From an uncultured Paracoccaceae bacterium (GTDB taxonomy: Bacteria; Pseudomonadota; Alphaproteobacteria; Rhodobacterales; Rhodobacteraceae): a stretch of DNA of 7,367 nucleotides. A program made the position numbers and the translations under genes. Positions 6,297 to 7,367 of this stretch are shown here, in pieces (the first letter of the stretch is position 1; every line of letters starts with the position of its first letter). The stretch lies in contig CAJXHQ010000152.1 in NCBI GenBank assembly GCA_913054485.1, forward strand, positions 1-7,367. The letters run 5' to 3'. Below the pieces are notes generated by a model that was given only the letters and a program-made list of their open reading frames with translations, made no database searches and was not told where the DNA came from.

Positions 6297-6350
6297 CCTC
6301 TTTAGCGGGATTGTTTAACGTGGCCCGCAATCCGGTTACAAATCGCCACG
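6297..6350 (-). promoter_or_regulatory. SAM-II riboswitch aptamer upstream of metZ
   Basis: A compact S-adenosylmethionine-binding RNA with H-type pseudoknot fold, known upstream of methionine genes in alphaproteobacteria. On the minus strand P1 is CGTGGC (6350-6345) with GCCACG. The loop carries GATTTGTAACCGGATTGC. After P1 come CGTTAAACAAT and CCCGCTAAAGAGG, containing the conserved GCTAAAG block. Pseudoknot partners are visible: GCGG with CCGC, or alternatively GGATTG with CAATCC. The order and conserved blocks match the solved SAM-II RNA as I recall it. SAM binding should lock the 3' end in the pseudoknot and let the downstream terminator form, lowering metZ expression when SAM is plentiful. 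Confidence 0.92.
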
Positions 6351-6365
6351 GTTCGAATGCCCAGC

Positions 6366-6394
6366 GGAATACGCCTGTTGCACGCGCCCGTCAA
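6366..6394 (-). promoter_or_regulatory. Predicted metZ promoter (-35 TTGACG, -10 TATTCC)
   Basis: On the minus strand, TTGACG (6394-6389) is separated by exactly 17 nt from TATTCC (6371-6366). The -35 is 5 of 6 to the sigma-70 consensus; the -10 is weak, 3 of 6. Predicted transcription starts near 6359, about 9 nt before the SAM-II aptamer, which fits an aptamer at the very 5' end of its leader. The weak -10 leaves room for an activator. Confidence 0.6.
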
Positions 6395-6395
6395 G

Positions 6396-6439
6396 CGTCA
6401 CCGGCACGTCACGCACCCGTCACGGCAGCGTCACGCCGG
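6396..6439. repeat. Four 11-bp direct repeats with CGTCAC core
   Basis: CGTCAC begins at 6396, 6407, 6418 and 6429, exactly 11 bp apart. The 11-mers are CGTCACCGGCA, CGTCACGCACC, CGTCACGGCAG and CGTCACGCCGG. A further CGTCA (6389) overlaps the metZ -35. The array lies just upstream of the metZ -35, about 43-86 bp before the divergent hydrolase gene. Eleven-bp direct repeats are the pattern bound side by side by OmpR/PhoB-type response regulators, so an operator is likely, but the protein is not identified. Confidence 0.6.
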
Positions 6440-6481
6440 AACAGTAAGCAGGCTGCAAAAGACGGCACTGAGGATACGGGC

Positions 6482-7367
6482 ATGGCAATCATCCGCATCA
6501 ATGCGCGTGGCGGCACACTTGAACTGCATGGCAACCCCGCAGCGCCCGACAGACATATTCTGCGCGCCGGAGCCGAAGGCGGCCCGGCAGTGATCATGAT
6601 ACACGGCTTCAAATACCTGCCGGGGCACCGCAACCACTGCCCACACCGGCATATCTTGTCGCTGGACCCGGAACTGCTACCCTGGCGCTCACCCTCCTGG
6701 CCGCGCCAGCTTGGCTTTGGCCTGGGCCGCGCAGACGAAGGGCTGGCCATCGCTTTTGGATGGGCCGCCCGCGGCACCCCTTGGGAGGCCCACCGCCGCG
6801 CGGCCGAAGCCGGCCGGGCGCTGGCCAAGGTGATCGCAAAATTGCACCAGCAGGATCCCCGGCGGCCCGTGCACATCATTGCCCATTCCATGGGCACCGA
6901 ACCAGCGCTTGAGGCGCTGCACCATCTGCCCGCCGGGGCGGTGAACCGCATCATCTCGATGAGCGGCGCCAGCTACTGCGGCCGCGCGGCAGAGGCGCTG
7001 AAAACACCGGCCGGCCAGGCCGCGGAGTTCATCAACGTGATCAGCCGCGAGAACGATCCCTTTGATGTCGTTTTCGAGGCTCTGGTGCGCCCCGGCAGCC
7101 CCGGCGACCGCGCCATCAGCCACGGTCTGGATGCGGCCAATGCGGTGACCCTGCAGCTCGACTGCGTCGAGACGCTGGACCATATTGCGCGGCTCGGCGT
7201 TGCCGTGGGCCTGCCGGACCGGCGTATCTGCCATTGGTCCAGCTACATGCGTCCGGGCGCGCTGCGCTTCTACAATGAACTGCTGCGCAACCCCGCTTCC
7301 CTGCCCCTCCCGGTTCTGCGCCGCGGCCTGCCGCCGGAGCCGGGGCGCCGCTGGTCACGGCTTTTTG
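6482..7367 (+). CDS. Alpha/beta hydrolase, C-terminus beyond window
   Basis: The plus-strand frame from ATG 6482 gives 295 residues with no stop before the edge, so length and C-terminus are unknown. The fold is recognisable from PAVIMIHGFKY (35-45, the HG oxyanion strand) and the nucleophile elbow VHIIAHSMGTEPAL (130-143, Ser136 in A-H-S-M-G, a variant of GxSxG). D192 in SRENDPFD (188-195) is a likely catalytic acid and H251 in ICHWSSYMRPG a possible catalytic His; both are guesses from position. No signal peptide or membrane segment is apparent, so it is probably cytoplasmic. GAGGA lies 7 nt upstream of the ATG. It is divergent from metZ, with the CGTCAC array between them, so the two may share regulation. 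Substrate (ester, lipid or other) cannot be told from sequence. No promoter with good spacing was found in front of it. Confidence 0.85.
   Translation, partial: MAIIRINARGGTLELHGNPAAPDRHILRAGAEGGPAVIMIHGFKYLPGHRNHCPHRHILSLDPELLPWRSPSWPRQLGFGLGRADEGLAIAFGWAARGTPWEAHRRAAEAGRALAKVIAKLHQQDPRRPVHIIAHSMGTEPALEALHHLPAGAVNRIISMSGASYCGRAAEALKTPAGQAAEFINVISRENDPFDVVFEALVRPGSPGDRAISHGLDAANAVTLQLDCVETLDHIARLGVAVGLPDRRICHWSSYMRPGALRFYNELLRNPASLPLPVLRRGLPPEPGRRWSRLF

Noticed and set aside
6409..7358. Minus-strand open frames opposite the alpha/beta hydrolase
   Set aside because: The plus strand gives an uninterrupted hydrolase with RBS and Ser elbow; the reverse frames are low-complexity shadows.

Overview
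The window is GC-rich and densely coding. It looks like a chromosomal segment of an alphaproteobacterium, most likely a Rhodobacteraceae / marine Roseobacter-group member. That is inferred from the gene families seen (FolE2, a DddP-like M24 enzyme, MetZ behind a SAM-II riboswitch, GcvA-type LysR), not from a database match. I see no rRNA, tRNA, CRISPR array, insertion sequence or phage gene.

Layout. Positions 1-658 (minus) hold the N-terminal 219 residues of GTP cyclohydrolase FolE2, cut by the window edge. Positions 777-1637 (minus) encode a GcvA-like LysR regulator. It is divergent, across an 88-bp intergenic region, from a two-gene plus-strand operon. That operon has a HalD/BesD-like Fe(II)/2-oxoglutarate dioxygenase (1726-2514) overlapping by ATGA a DddP-like M24 metalloenzyme (2511-3761), and ends in a hairpin terminator (3768-3791). 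Next is a small VOC/glyoxalase-like gene (3923-4320) whose reading frame is broken at a run of seven Ts. Its 3' end overlaps, tail to tail, an AraC-family regulator on the minus strand (4272-4925). Then comes metZ (5030-6220, minus) with a complete control cassette: its own terminator downstream, and upstream a promoter, a SAM-II riboswitch, an intrinsic terminator and a strong RBS. Four CGTCAC repeats at exact 11-bp spacing lie upstream of the metZ promoter. Last is a plus-strand alpha/beta hydrolase (6482 to the edge), cut by the window end.

How the parts work together. The metZ cassette is an established type of methionine feedback control: SAM binding to the leader RNA should favour early termination. 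The least explained part is the LysR / dioxygenase / M24 block. It pairs an oxidising enzyme carrying the H-x-D iron triad of hydroxylases with a metalloenzyme that keeps all the metal ligands of the DMSP lyase DddP but has a shorter N-terminus. An attractive but unproven reading is a substrate-inducible pathway that hydroxylates a small amino-acid- or betaine-like compound and then cleaves it. The window does not show the substrate.
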